Of a DNA stretch of 8,050 nucleotides, positions 1 to 6,206 are shown piece by piece. A program made the position numbers and the translations under genes. Each line of letters opens with the position of its first letter. The first letter of the stretch is position 1. This stretch comes from Bacteroidota bacterium (GTDB taxonomy: Bacteria > Bacteroidota > Bacteroidia > Chitinophagales > Chitinophagaceae). The DNA lies in NCBI GenBank assembly GCA_023386395.1, contig JAEWJV010000103.1:1-8050 (forward strand), read 5' to 3'. The notes beneath the pieces were generated by a model. The model did no database searches. It saw nothing but the letters and a program-made list of their open reading frames with translations, and was not told where the DNA came from.

Positions 1-261
1 TTAACCGACGAAGATCCTATATCTATACCAAGCAAAAGCATTTTTTAGAATTTTAGCAGGCGAAAATAATGATAGATAATGATTAATGCAACCGATTTAA
101 ATTTACAGTTCCTCAGAGATTTTGTAAGTTCGGGAATCTGCTGCAATGGAAACAGCTAATAACATAAAGCCACTGCATCGCATAAATAAATTGCATGGCC
201 AGTTTGCAATAACAAAAGAATGATCACACATAATAATACAACAATAAAAATCATTTAAGCA
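1..261. other. Intergenic region upstream of the hemerythrin gene, no gene seen
   Basis: This AT-rich stretch contains no open frame with a start codon that looks like a gene. The longest open piece touching the left edge is a minus-strand frame of about 32 codons (96 down to 1) with no ATG. A small hairpin (ATTGCA / TGCAAT with a 9-base loop) lies around 190-210. The region must contain the promoter of the gene starting at 262, but I could not find a convincing Bacteroidota -33 TTTG / -7 TAnnTTTG pair, and there is no clear Shine-Dalgarno sequence before the ATG at 262. Confidence 0.6.
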
Positions 262-750
262 ATGCCTATTAAAAGAAACGAAAACCTTGTTCAGCTTTCA
301 AGAGACCATCATGCCACTTTATTGTTTTGCTGGAAGATAAGAACAGGTTTAAAGCTGAATATTGACACGGAGCGTATAAAAGCTTATGTGCAATATTTCT
401 GGCAGGCACATATACAGCCGCACTTTGCAGAAGAAGAAACAATTTTATTTGTGCCGGTAAAAGATGCGGCCGTACAAAAAGCATTGGATGAACATGCTGA
501 TATAAGTAAGCAGGTTGAATTAATTATGGCCTCGCCAATTGTTCAGCCGCAACAGTTGGCAATGCTTGCAGACGCGGTTGATAACCATGTCCGTTATGAA
601 GAACGGGAACTGTTTCCCCATCTTGAAAACATATTAACCGGCGAACAGTTAAAAGAGATAGGTAGCCGGCTGCAGGCTGCAGCCGGCACTGTTTGTAATG
701 ATGATTTTACAGATGAATTCTGGAAAGCCGGGCCACAGCAAAATAATTAA
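262..750 (+). CDS. Hemerythrin HHE cation-binding domain protein
   Basis: This encodes a 162-residue soluble protein, predicted cytoplasmic since no signal peptide is visible. It fits the hemerythrin/HHE four-helix bundle, which binds a non-haem di-iron centre and serves in oxygen, nitric oxide or redox sensing, storage or protection. The candidate metal ligands are in the expected order: H16/H17 in an RDHH motif, H50 and H54 followed by E58 (HIQPHFAEEE), H78 (DEHAD), and H109 with E113 (NHVRYEERELFPH). The full set suggests an intact metal site. The length is normal for a single-domain HHE protein, and the C-terminal 30 or so residues are an extension without recognisable function. It is the only plus-strand gene here and stops 22 bp before the convergent DUF1080 gene, so it is not part of that operon. 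A perfect GC-rich inverted repeat lies inside its 3' end (665-687). Family assignment is firm, the physiological role is not. Confidence 0.9.
   Translation: MPIKRNENLVQLSRDHHATLLFCWKIRTGLKLNIDTERIKAYVQYFWQAHIQPHFAEEETILFVPVKDAAVQKALDEHADISKQVELIMASPIVQPQQLAMLADAVDNHVRYEERELFPHLENILTGEQLKEIGSRLQAAAGTVCNDDFTDEFWKAGPQQNN
665..687. repeat. Perfect GC-rich inverted repeat in the 3' end of the hemerythrin gene
   Basis: GCCGGCTGCA (665-674) and TGCAGCCGGC (678-687) are exact reverse complements separated by GGC, giving a 10-bp stem with a 3-base loop. It lies in coding sequence about 60 bases before the stop codon, encoding roughly SRLQAAAG. In the mRNA it would form a strong hairpin, but no T-run follows, so it is not an intrinsic terminator of the usual type. 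Related CCGGC bases recur just after the stop (756-760). Confidence 0.6.
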
Positions 751-772
751 TGCTGCCGGCCTGTTACATTCC

Positions 773-1567
773 TTATTTCAGTTCTTTAATCTTAATGTTT
801 TTAAAGGAAACTTTCATAATGTGCCCTGCATGCATTTGCAGCCCTATTAACCCGGATGCTTTGCGGTTGGTGGTATCATCGTCTGTTACATCGCACATCA
901 ATACATCATTAATGTAATGCTGCAAATGATTGCCTTTGGCAACAATACGGCAGGTGTTCCAGCCAGCATTTATTTTAGCTTTTAAAGAATCGGGATTACC
1001 CAATGAATCGGTTAGTATGGCAGGAGACCATACATTTCTTTGTGCAAGCTTACTGATAGAATCAGTTACCAACGGCAACGTAACTTTCTGGCCACGGAAT
1101 GCTACAATACAGCGTGCCCTTTCTTCATAGTTTTGACCAGTGTAGGTATTGGCGCCATCAATATCCATTTGATAACCTTTTAACCCAAACGGAACGCCTT
1201 CCACCTCTTCGCTCCGGTATTGAATACCGCTGTTGCCTTCAGCGGAAATTTCATATTCTGCTGTAAGTTCAAAATCTGCCGGCGTGCCGTCTTTCCATAT
1301 TAAAAACGTGTTAGTTTTTAAAGGTGTGGATTCCGGCGTTACCTGTCCTACAATAGCTCCGTCTTCCACATGCCACACAGCCGTATCACCCTCCCAGCCG
1401 TTTAAAGTGGTGCCATCAAATATGCTTACGAAACCTGCAGAATCAGATGAATTTTGTTCTGTAGTTGCTGTATTGCCATCAGCAGAATTGCAACTGCTAA
1501 AAACAAAAGTCACCGTTAAAATGGCAAAACCGCAAAGGCCTGCGAGCTGTTTTATTTTTTTATTCAT
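773..1567 (-). CDS. DUF1080 (3-keto-disaccharide hydrolase family) lipoprotein
   Basis: This is a 264-residue protein with a lipoprotein signal: a charged start (MNKKIK), a hydrophobic stretch at about 8-23, and a lipobox-like FSSC with Cys26 as the acylation site. It is therefore predicted to be membrane-anchored and to act in the periplasm or at the surface. After a low-complexity Ser/Thr/Asn linker, a single DUF1080 domain (concanavalin-like beta sandwich) runs from about 45 to the end, with the family's FVSIFDGTTLNGW opening, NSGIQYRS at 112-119, GYQMDID at 131-137 and NGW-like WNTCRIVAKGNH at 203-214. Members characterised elsewhere hydrolyse 3-keto-glycosides. It is the last gene of the minus-strand run, 158 bp after the Gfo/Idh/MocA gene, so it may have its own promoter. 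It is a clear paralogue of the protein at 2954-3694 (shared TYTGQNYEER/QYTGQNYEER, IVAFRGQK/IIAFRGQK, KGNHLQHYIN/KGNHLRHYIN). The substrate is unknown. Confidence 0.9.
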   Translation of the reverse strand: MNKKIKQLAGLCGFAILTVTFVFSSCNSADGNTATTEQNSSDSAGFVSIFDGTTLNGWEGDTAVWHVEDGAIVGQVTPESTPLKTNTFLIWKDGTPADFELTAEYEISAEGNSGIQYRSEEVEGVPFGLKGYQMDIDGANTYTGQNYEERARCIVAFRGQKVTLPLVTDSISKLAQRNVWSPAILTDSLGNPDSLKAKINAGWNTCRIVAKGNHLQHYINDVLMCDVTDDDTTNRKASGLIGLQMHAGHIMKVSFKNIKIKELK

Positions 1568-1725
1568 GATAAAAATTATTGTTTAAATATTATTTATTGT
1601 TCCAACCAATTAATGCCCTTTTTATTAATTCAAAAGTTCACGGGTTCAATTGTTTACAAATTTTCCTAATTCCAAATTCCCTTTCCTCCCTTTCAATTTA
1701 TCAACCTAATCAACCAATCAACTAC
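1568..1725. promoter_or_regulatory. 158-bp spacer before the lipoprotein DUF1080 gene, with repeats
   Basis: This spacer separates the oxidoreductase gene from the downstream lipoprotein gene and is long enough for a promoter. Seen on the plus strand it holds a perfect palindrome AATTAAT (1608-1614) / ATTAATT (1624-1630) about 40-60 bases upstream of the ATG, a pyrimidine-rich stretch at about 1668-1696, and a run of AATCAACC-like units at 1700-1720. I could not identify a convincing -33/-7 promoter pair. A regulatory role is inferred from position only. Confidence 0.3.
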
Positions 1726-2871
1726 TCACCCAATCTCCTTCCAGCTTCCCGAAGCTGCAGATTCAAGTACCGCCTCGCAAACCTGCTGCGTTTCAAACGC
1801 ATCGCGAAAAGTGGGAGAACAAGGTTCGCCTGTTTCCAAACTTTTAAGAAAATCTGCAGCCTGGTGTATAAATGAATGTTCATAGCCAATACCAAGGCCC
1901 GGCACCCACCAATGATCCATATAAGGCTGATCGCCATCGGTAACATGAACAGAACGCCAGCCACGAACGATTGATTCATCTGAGTGATCAAAATATTCGA
2001 GGCGGTTTAAATCATGCAAATCCCATTTGATGGATGCATGTTCACCATTAATTTCAAACGTGTATAATGCCTTATGCCCGCGTGCATAACGGGTAGATTC
2101 AAACAATCCTAAAGAACCATTTGCAAAATGACAATGAAAAATACAGGCATCGTCAATACCTACTTTTTCAACCTTGCCCGTAAGTTGATGCATACGTTCT
2201 TTTACAAAAGTTTCTGTAACGGCATTCACATCTTTAATGCTGCCGTTAAGCCATATTGCGGTATCAATACAATGCGCCAGTAAATCGCCGGTAACACCGG
2301 AACCGGCAACATTCGCATCCATGCGCCACAGGCCTTCGCCGCCCTGCGGTAAGTCGGCGCTGATGGTCCAGTCCTGCAGAAAATTAGCACGGTAATGAAA
2401 TATTTTTCCCAGCTTCCCTGAATCTATAATTTGTTTTGCCAGGCTAACTGCAGGAATACGGCGGTAATTATACCATACGGTGTTGGCCACCTTTGCTTTT
2501 TCAACGGCTTCAACCATTTTGCGGGCTTCTTCCACGTTTCGGGCCAGCGGCTTTTCGGTAAGCACCATTTTGCCTGCCTTCGCTGCGGCAATAGCTATTT
2601 CGGCATGCGTATCGTTTGGTGTGCATATATCTACCGCATCAATATCATCCCGCTCAATAAGTTTTTTCCAACCGGTTTCATACGATTCATAATTCCATTG
2701 TGCAGCAAAGGCTTTTACTTTATCTTCATTGCGGGCACATGCTGCTTTTAAAACCGGCACATAAGTCAGTTCAGGAAAAAAGTTACGGATGCGGTTGTAA
2801 GCATTGGAATGTGTACGGCCCATAAAACCGCAGCCAATCAAACCAATACGTAATTCTTTTTTTTCAGCCAT
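1726..2871 (-). CDS. Gfo/Idh/MocA family NAD(P)-dependent oxidoreductase
   Basis: The 381-residue product is a two-domain sugar oxidoreductase. The N-terminal Rossmann fold begins with [12 protein letters not shown] (glycines at about 10, 13, 15 and 18), followed by the ICTPNDTH strand-loop and the EKP motif (Lys about 107) typical of the family. The C-terminal domain has the GDLLAHCID motif (about 195-203), whose Asp and His four residues apart match the catalytic pair of inositol dehydrogenase-like members. The enzyme should oxidise or reduce a hydroxyl/keto group on a sugar or polyol with NAD(P). There is no signal peptide or Tat motif, so it is predicted cytoplasmic. The frame is open to a TTG at 2880, but I chose the ATG at 2871 because it starts [13 protein letters not shown] as usual. 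It sits between two DUF1080 genes, which suggests a role in keto-sugar metabolism. Exact substrate cannot be read from the sequence. Confidence 0.92.
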   Translation of the reverse strand: MAEKKELRIGLIGCGFMGRTHSNAYNRIRNFFPELTYVPVLKAACARNEDKVKAFAAQWNYESYETGWKKLIERDDIDAVDICTPNDTHAEIAIAAAKAGKMVLTEKPLARNVEEARKMVEAVEKAKVANTVWYNYRRIPAVSLAKQIIDSGKLGKIFHYRANFLQDWTISADLPQGGEGLWRMDANVAGSGVTGDLLAHCIDTAIWLNGSIKDVNAVTETFVKERMHQLTGKVEKVGIDDACIFHCHFANGSLGLFESTRYARGHKALYTFEINGEHASIKWDLHDLNRLEYFDHSDESIVRGWRSVHVTDGDQPYMDHWWVPGLGIGYEHSFIHQAADFLKSLETGEPCSPTFRDAFETQQVCEAVLESAASGSWKEIG

Positions 2872-2922
2872 ATTTGTCAAGATTAAAATGTCAAGAAATC
2901 AGTTTATCGTCATTAATACTTT

Positions 2923-2999
2923 CTATTCAGATAACATCTTTATCATAAAGTTTTTATACTCCACTTTCATCGGAGGGCCTACATGTACCTGTACGCCCC
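2923..2999 (-). other. Likely true C-terminal end of the DUF1080 gene, displaced by a one-base frameshift
   Basis: On the minus strand, codons up to GLLG read normally to a GGGG run at 2996-2999. If one G is dropped, translation continues GVQVHVGPPMKVEYKNFMIK, then MLSE, and stops at TAG (2923-2925). This aligns closely with the paralogue's end, GLQMHAGHIMKVSFKNIKIK followed by ELK. The restored protein would be 256 residues, similar to the 264 of the paralogue. The homopolymer position makes a sequencing or assembly error the simplest explanation; a real mutation or programmed slippage is possible but less likely. Confidence 0.8.
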
Positions 3000-3694
3000 A
3001 ATAACCCACTGAAGGAACGATTAGCCGTATCATTATCGATTACTTCGCTCATTAATATTCCATTTATATAATGCCGGAGATGATTTCCTTTAGCTATGAT
3101 ATGACACTCGTTCCATCCATCATGAATATACCGGGTGAGCGAATCTTTATTACCCAAAGATGTTGATTGCGAAGCTGTCCAGATATTGTTCACAGCCAAA
3201 GAAGAGATAGGTTTGTCAACAACAGGCAATATTGTTTTCTGACCTCTGAAAGCAATAATGCACCGGCCGCGCTCTTCATAATTTTGACCGGTATATTGAT
3301 TGGTGCCATCTATATCTTCCTGGTAACCTTTTAAAGCGTATGCCACGCCAGGCACTTCTGCACTGCGATAATTAATACCGCTGTTACCACCCTTGGTAAT
3401 GCGGTAATCCACCTTTAATTCAAAGTCTTTGGTTATGCCGCCGCGCCATATTAAAAATGTGTTTCGCTTTAAGATAGTTGATGGAGTAACTTCGCCTGTT
3501 ATACAACCATTTTCAACTTTCCAGTAAACGGAATCGCCATCCCAGCCCTTTAATGTTTTGCCATCGAATATGGATACAAAGCCATTATTACTTTTTATTT
3601 TGCTGTTGTGTGCCGTAAAACCAGTTAATAAAAATAAGCCTATGGCAACAACGGCAGCTATTTGCACAACTGAAATGAAGCGATTTTTGTTCAT
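2954..3694 (-). CDS. DUF1080 (3-keto-disaccharide hydrolase family) protein, frameshifted C-terminus
   Basis: As written, the frame gives 246 residues. An N-terminal signal sequence (MNKNRF, then a hydrophobic segment at about 9-26 ending near GFTA) predicts export, but there is no Cys, so it should be a soluble periplasmic protein rather than a lipoprotein. The DUF1080 domain starts at FVSIFDGKTLKGW (about 39-51) and contains NSGINYRS (104-111), GYQEDID (123-129) and KGNHLRHYIN (202-211). From residue 234 on, the sequence (RTGTCRPSDESGV) no longer matches the family; a shift at the GGGG run 2996-2999 restores the expected end (see 2923-2999). The gene follows the TIM-barrel gene by 26 bp and precedes the oxidoreductase gene by about 50 bp, so all three are likely co-transcribed. 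The loss of the last beta strands would probably harm folding if the shift is real. Confidence 0.85.
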   Translation of the reverse strand: MNKNRFISVVQIAAVVAIGLFLLTGFTAHNSKIKSNNGFVSIFDGKTLKGWDGDSVYWKVENGCITGEVTPSTILKRNTFLIWRGGITKDFELKVDYRITKGGNSGINYRSAEVPGVAYALKGYQEDIDGTNQYTGQNYEERGRCIIAFRGQKTILPVVDKPISSLAVNNIWTASQSTSLGNKDSLTRYIHDGWNECHIIAKGNHLRHYINGILMSEVIDNDTANRSFSGLLGRTGTCRPSDESGV

Positions 3695-3720
3695 CTGGCT
3701 GAGTGTTCTTTCTTTAAAAA

Positions 3721-4761
3721 CTATTCACTCCATCCATGTGCTTTTTGTACAGATACCATAGCCGCCAGTATATCATTCCAGGTTTGCCGCTGCATCATTT
3801 TCTCATTAGGAAACATACAACCATCCCAACATATATGCTTGAATGCTTTGGTAAGATTTCCCGCATCATCGCGCAGCCAGTAACCGGCATATTTTGCAAT
3901 ATCCAATTTGCCATTAGGATCTTTTGGCAAACAATGTTTCCCGGTTTTATCATGCGAGCCTGTGCCATGTACAGTGCCATCATTTTGGGCAACGTGAAAA
4001 TCAATCGTCCATGGACGTAAAGCATCGGTTAATTTTTTCAAACCAGCTTCCAGCGTTGCTTTATCATCCCAGTTAAAATCTTCAGGAAGTATGCGGTCTT
4101 CGGGAGCATTGTATCCCAAAAGATATAAAAAAGTATGCGACATATCTGCCTGGAAACCGATGTTTGGACGATTAACCTGTTCCAGTGTATCAACCATTTT
4201 TTTCCAGCTATGCATGCCGCCCCAGCATATTTCGCCTTCAGCAGCTAATTTTTCACCGTAATCAGCAGCCACATCGCAGGCCTCGCGAAAAGTTTGTGCA
4301 ATAAGCGCTGTATTATTTACCGGATCTTTCAACCAGGAATCAGGGTTTACAGCCGAGTCAATACGCACCACACCATAAGGCCGGATGCCAATTTCCCTGA
4401 GCAATTTTCCAACATGGCAGGATTTACGCACCTGTTCAACAAAACGTTTTCTTTCTTCAGCACTTCCCATGGCCGAACCACCGTCCGGCGGCCAAATTGG
4501 CGCCACGAGGCTTCCAATTTTTAACCCGTAAGAAGCTACTTTATCAGCCAGTTTTTTAATAGCATCATCTGATTGATTAATGCCAAAATGCACATCAAAC
4601 AAACCAAGATCAACGCCATCGAACTTAACGCCATCAACTTCCGCTTCTGCTGTAAATTTCAACAAAGTATCAAAAGGAATAACCGGTTCGGATCCATCTC
4701 CTTTTCCTACAACACCAGGCCAGGTGGCATTGTGCAGTTTGGGATAATTATTTTCCTGCAT
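3721..4761 (-). CDS. TIM-barrel sugar isomerase/epimerase-like protein (AP endonuclease 2 superfamily)
   Basis: The 346-residue product resembles sugar phosphate isomerase/epimerase proteins of the xylose-isomerase-like TIM-barrel superfamily, which use a divalent metal to isomerise or epimerise sugars; some relatives act as lyases or dehydratases on keto-sugars. Candidate metal ligands appear in barrel order: E175 or E177 (AAEGEICWGG), D206 and H209 (GFQADMSHT), H256 (TIDFHVAQNDG), with D313 (HICWDGC) near the C-terminus in place of the more usual Glu. An early FDGVDLGLFDVHFG segment (47-60) and LKIGSLVAPIWPP (80-92) form the first strands. No signal peptide is visible, so it should be cytoplasmic. 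The start ATG has no clear ribosome-binding site. It lies 26 bp upstream of a DUF1080 gene and is separated by 189 bp from the upstream cupin gene. The superfamily is firm; the precise reaction is not. Confidence 0.85.
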   Translation of the reverse strand: MQENNYPKLHNATWPGVVGKGDGSEPVIPFDTLLKFTAEAEVDGVKFDGVDLGLFDVHFGINQSDDAIKKLADKVASYGLKIGSLVAPIWPPDGGSAMGSAEERKRFVEQVRKSCHVGKLLREIGIRPYGVVRIDSAVNPDSWLKDPVNNTALIAQTFREACDVAADYGEKLAAEGEICWGGMHSWKKMVDTLEQVNRPNIGFQADMSHTFLYLLGYNAPEDRILPEDFNWDDKATLEAGLKKLTDALRPWTIDFHVAQNDGTVHGTGSHDKTGKHCLPKDPNGKLDIAKYAGYWLRDDAGNLTKAFKHICWDGCMFPNEKMMQRQTWNDILAAMVSVQKAHGWSE

Positions 4762-4802
4762 ATCGTTAGTATTTTTTAAGTGAATAATGTAGTGTATTTT
4801 AA

Positions 4803-4872
4803 GTGAGTGGTGAGTAGTCAGTTGTACGTAAAAATTGCGTTAACAAAAGCTCACTCGCCGCTGGCAACTCAC
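4803..4872. repeat. Degenerate palindromic intergenic element (unit C)
   Basis: Between the cupin and TIM-barrel genes, the plus strand reads GTGAGTGGTGAG (4803-4814) and later CTCACT (4850-4855) and CAACTCAC (4865-4872), forming a degenerate inverted repeat. GTGAGTGG and CAACTCAC can pair at 7 of 8 positions plus a G-T wobble. The composition resembles the two better elements at 7297-7348 and 7426-7485, suggesting a more decayed member of the same family. Confidence 0.4.
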
Positions 4873-4881
4873 GTTTATTAT

Positions 4882-4938
4882 CGGTCAGACGCTTTTAAGC
4901 CATTCTATTTATTAGTCTTGAACTAAAGCGTCAGACCG
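4882..4938. repeat. 14-bp inverted repeat downstream of the cupin gene
   Basis: CGGTCAGACGCTTT (4882-4895) and AAAGCGTCAGACCG (4925-4938) are reverse complements except for one A-A mismatch (4887/4933), separated by 29 bases. The right arm ends 12 bp beyond the stop codon of the minus-strand cupin gene, so in its mRNA this would be a 3' hairpin. No U-run follows on the minus strand, so a classical intrinsic terminator is not supported. It could be a processing or stability hairpin, or the ends of a small mobile element. Confidence 0.5.
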
Positions 4939-4950
4939 GTAAGAACCATT

Positions 4951-6165
4951 TTAAATTTTTAGATCAGGATTACCCGGCCCAAAATGTTTAAGCATAACAA
5001 TCGGATCGGTTGAAGACTGGTTTACAATCTTCACACCTTCTTTTGCGGCGGTTTCGCTCACAAAAAATTCATCGTTGGTTAATTGTCCATAGCGAATAAG
5101 TGCAGGCGTTTCTATATTCCACACGCCCATGGTGCCATGCCCCTGCATCATAATTAAACCATAAGCGGCGCTGTCTTTAATGGTTACGGTTGCGCCCGGC
5201 AATACGGTTAATTCTTTTGCACTAAAGGCGTCTGAACGGTAGCACACCCATTTTTCATTATATCCTTCGGCCTCCATTTCTTCAACTGCCCTTACCGGCT
5301 TCGGCGCCATAAACCTTGTTTCGAGAATATCAGGATTGGTATTCAAATCCCAGTCAATTATATCCATTAAAGCATCATAATTGCCTTTATCTTTTTCAGG
5401 TACGCCCTGCCACAATAATTCTTCCGGAATGATGGCTTCATTTACCAGCGACTGGTACATGGAAAATACATCGGATGCTTTTTGAGGCTCATACGTGCAC
5501 ATACTTCCAGGCGCATGCAGCATACCCGGAGGAACATCCCAGCCTGTTCCCGGCTCCAGGCGGAAAGCCTGCGAATAATTGGTGATCTTATTATCGCCTT
5601 TTGAAAAATTTTGCAGGCATTCTTTTATTTGTTCTTTGGTGGTACCGGGAGCAATTCCGAAAAATGTGTAAGGAAAATCGCCGCCGTGATTGTTAACCTG
5701 CGGTGGAAAATAATAGGCTTCGGGTTTGCCCTTCTGTCCTATTAGTGCAGCCTTTTCATCGTTATGATGAATATGATGCGGCAAAGGCCCCATGTTATCA
5801 AAGAACTTGGAATACATGGGCCAGCTTTGATATTCGTTCCAGATGCGGTCGCCAATAAGCGCACCTTTTAATTCATCAACAGCTTCTTTTAATAACAGCA
5901 ACTCTTCTTTATCGCCGTTCTTAAAAACAATAAAACTTAATCCTTCATGTTCACCCGTTAAAGGCCCGTTCTTTGCGGGCGTGGTAGAAGAAAACCAGCG
6001 TTCATCAATACCCCCTCTTACGCCACCCAAAACATAATAATCATCGGGATGAAGTTTTATTCTTCTGCCGGGCACGCAAAACGATCTTGGCACCCAGTTA
6101 GGCGCCAGTCTTAATATTCCTTTTCCCTGATCTAATGCTTGCTGAAATAAATTTGCTTTTTCCAT
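4951..6165 (-). CDS. Phosphomannose isomerase-like cupin protein
   Basis: The 404-residue protein has a cupin metal site much like type I mannose-6-phosphate isomerase: PLPHHIHHNDEKAAL at 127-141 gives an H-x-H pair (H131, H133) with a DE, then GKPEAYYF with E149 (matching the GKTECWY-type motif), then VPPGMLHAPGS with H217 as the fourth ligand. A second, C-terminal cupin-like beta domain covers about 305-400. It probably binds zinc or another divalent metal and acts on a sugar by aldose-ketose isomerisation, or merely binds one. No signal peptide is present, so it should be cytoplasmic. It lies 41 bp downstream of the DUF4432 gene, likely in one transcript, and is followed by a 14-bp inverted repeat. 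It is clearly divergent from housekeeping ManA, and neighbours suggest an unusual sugar substrate. I give no gene symbol because orthology is not supported. Confidence 0.75.
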   Translation of the reverse strand: MEKANLFQQALDQGKGILRLAPNWVPRSFCVPGRRIKLHPDDYYVLGGVRGGIDERWFSSTTPAKNGPLTGEHEGLSFIVFKNGDKEELLLLKEAVDELKGALIGDRIWNEYQSWPMYSKFFDNMGPLPHHIHHNDEKAALIGQKGKPEAYYFPPQVNNHGGDFPYTFFGIAPGTTKEQIKECLQNFSKGDNKITNYSQAFRLEPGTGWDVPPGMLHAPGSMCTYEPQKASDVFSMYQSLVNEAIIPEELLWQGVPEKDKGNYDALMDIIDWDLNTNPDILETRFMAPKPVRAVEEMEAEGYNEKWVCYRSDAFSAKELTVLPGATVTIKDSAAYGLIMMQGHGTMGVWNIETPALIRYGQLTNDEFFVSETAAKEGVKIVNQSSTDPIVMLKHFGPGNPDLKI

Positions 6166-6206
6166 GGCTGAATTTTAGAATCTTTTTTATAAACTGATGT
6201 AAAGTA

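Noticed and set aside
1..96. Open minus-strand frame at the left edge ending in TAA at 1-3
   Set aside because: It is about 32 codons with no ATG, and the peptide shows no recognisable features; most likely chance.
1700..1720. CRISPR-like tandem repeats (AATCAACC units)
   Set aside because: The units are 7-9 bases with no spacers; this is simple repeat sequence.
1579..1875. Plus-strand open frame of 98 codons
   Set aside because: It covers a spacer and then runs antisense to the oxidoreductase gene; its product is low-complexity and unlike any family.
2431..2751. Plus-strand open frame of 106 codons
   Set aside because: It is entirely antisense to the well-supported oxidoreductase gene.
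2872..2880. TTG start at 2880 for the oxidoreductase gene
   Set aside because: An ATG three codons later gives the usual short lead into the Rossmann motif, so the longer start is unnecessary.
3721..4761. Classical xylose isomerase (xylA)
   Set aside because: Only the fold and metal-ligand pattern agree; XylA signature motifs are absent and the protein is shorter.
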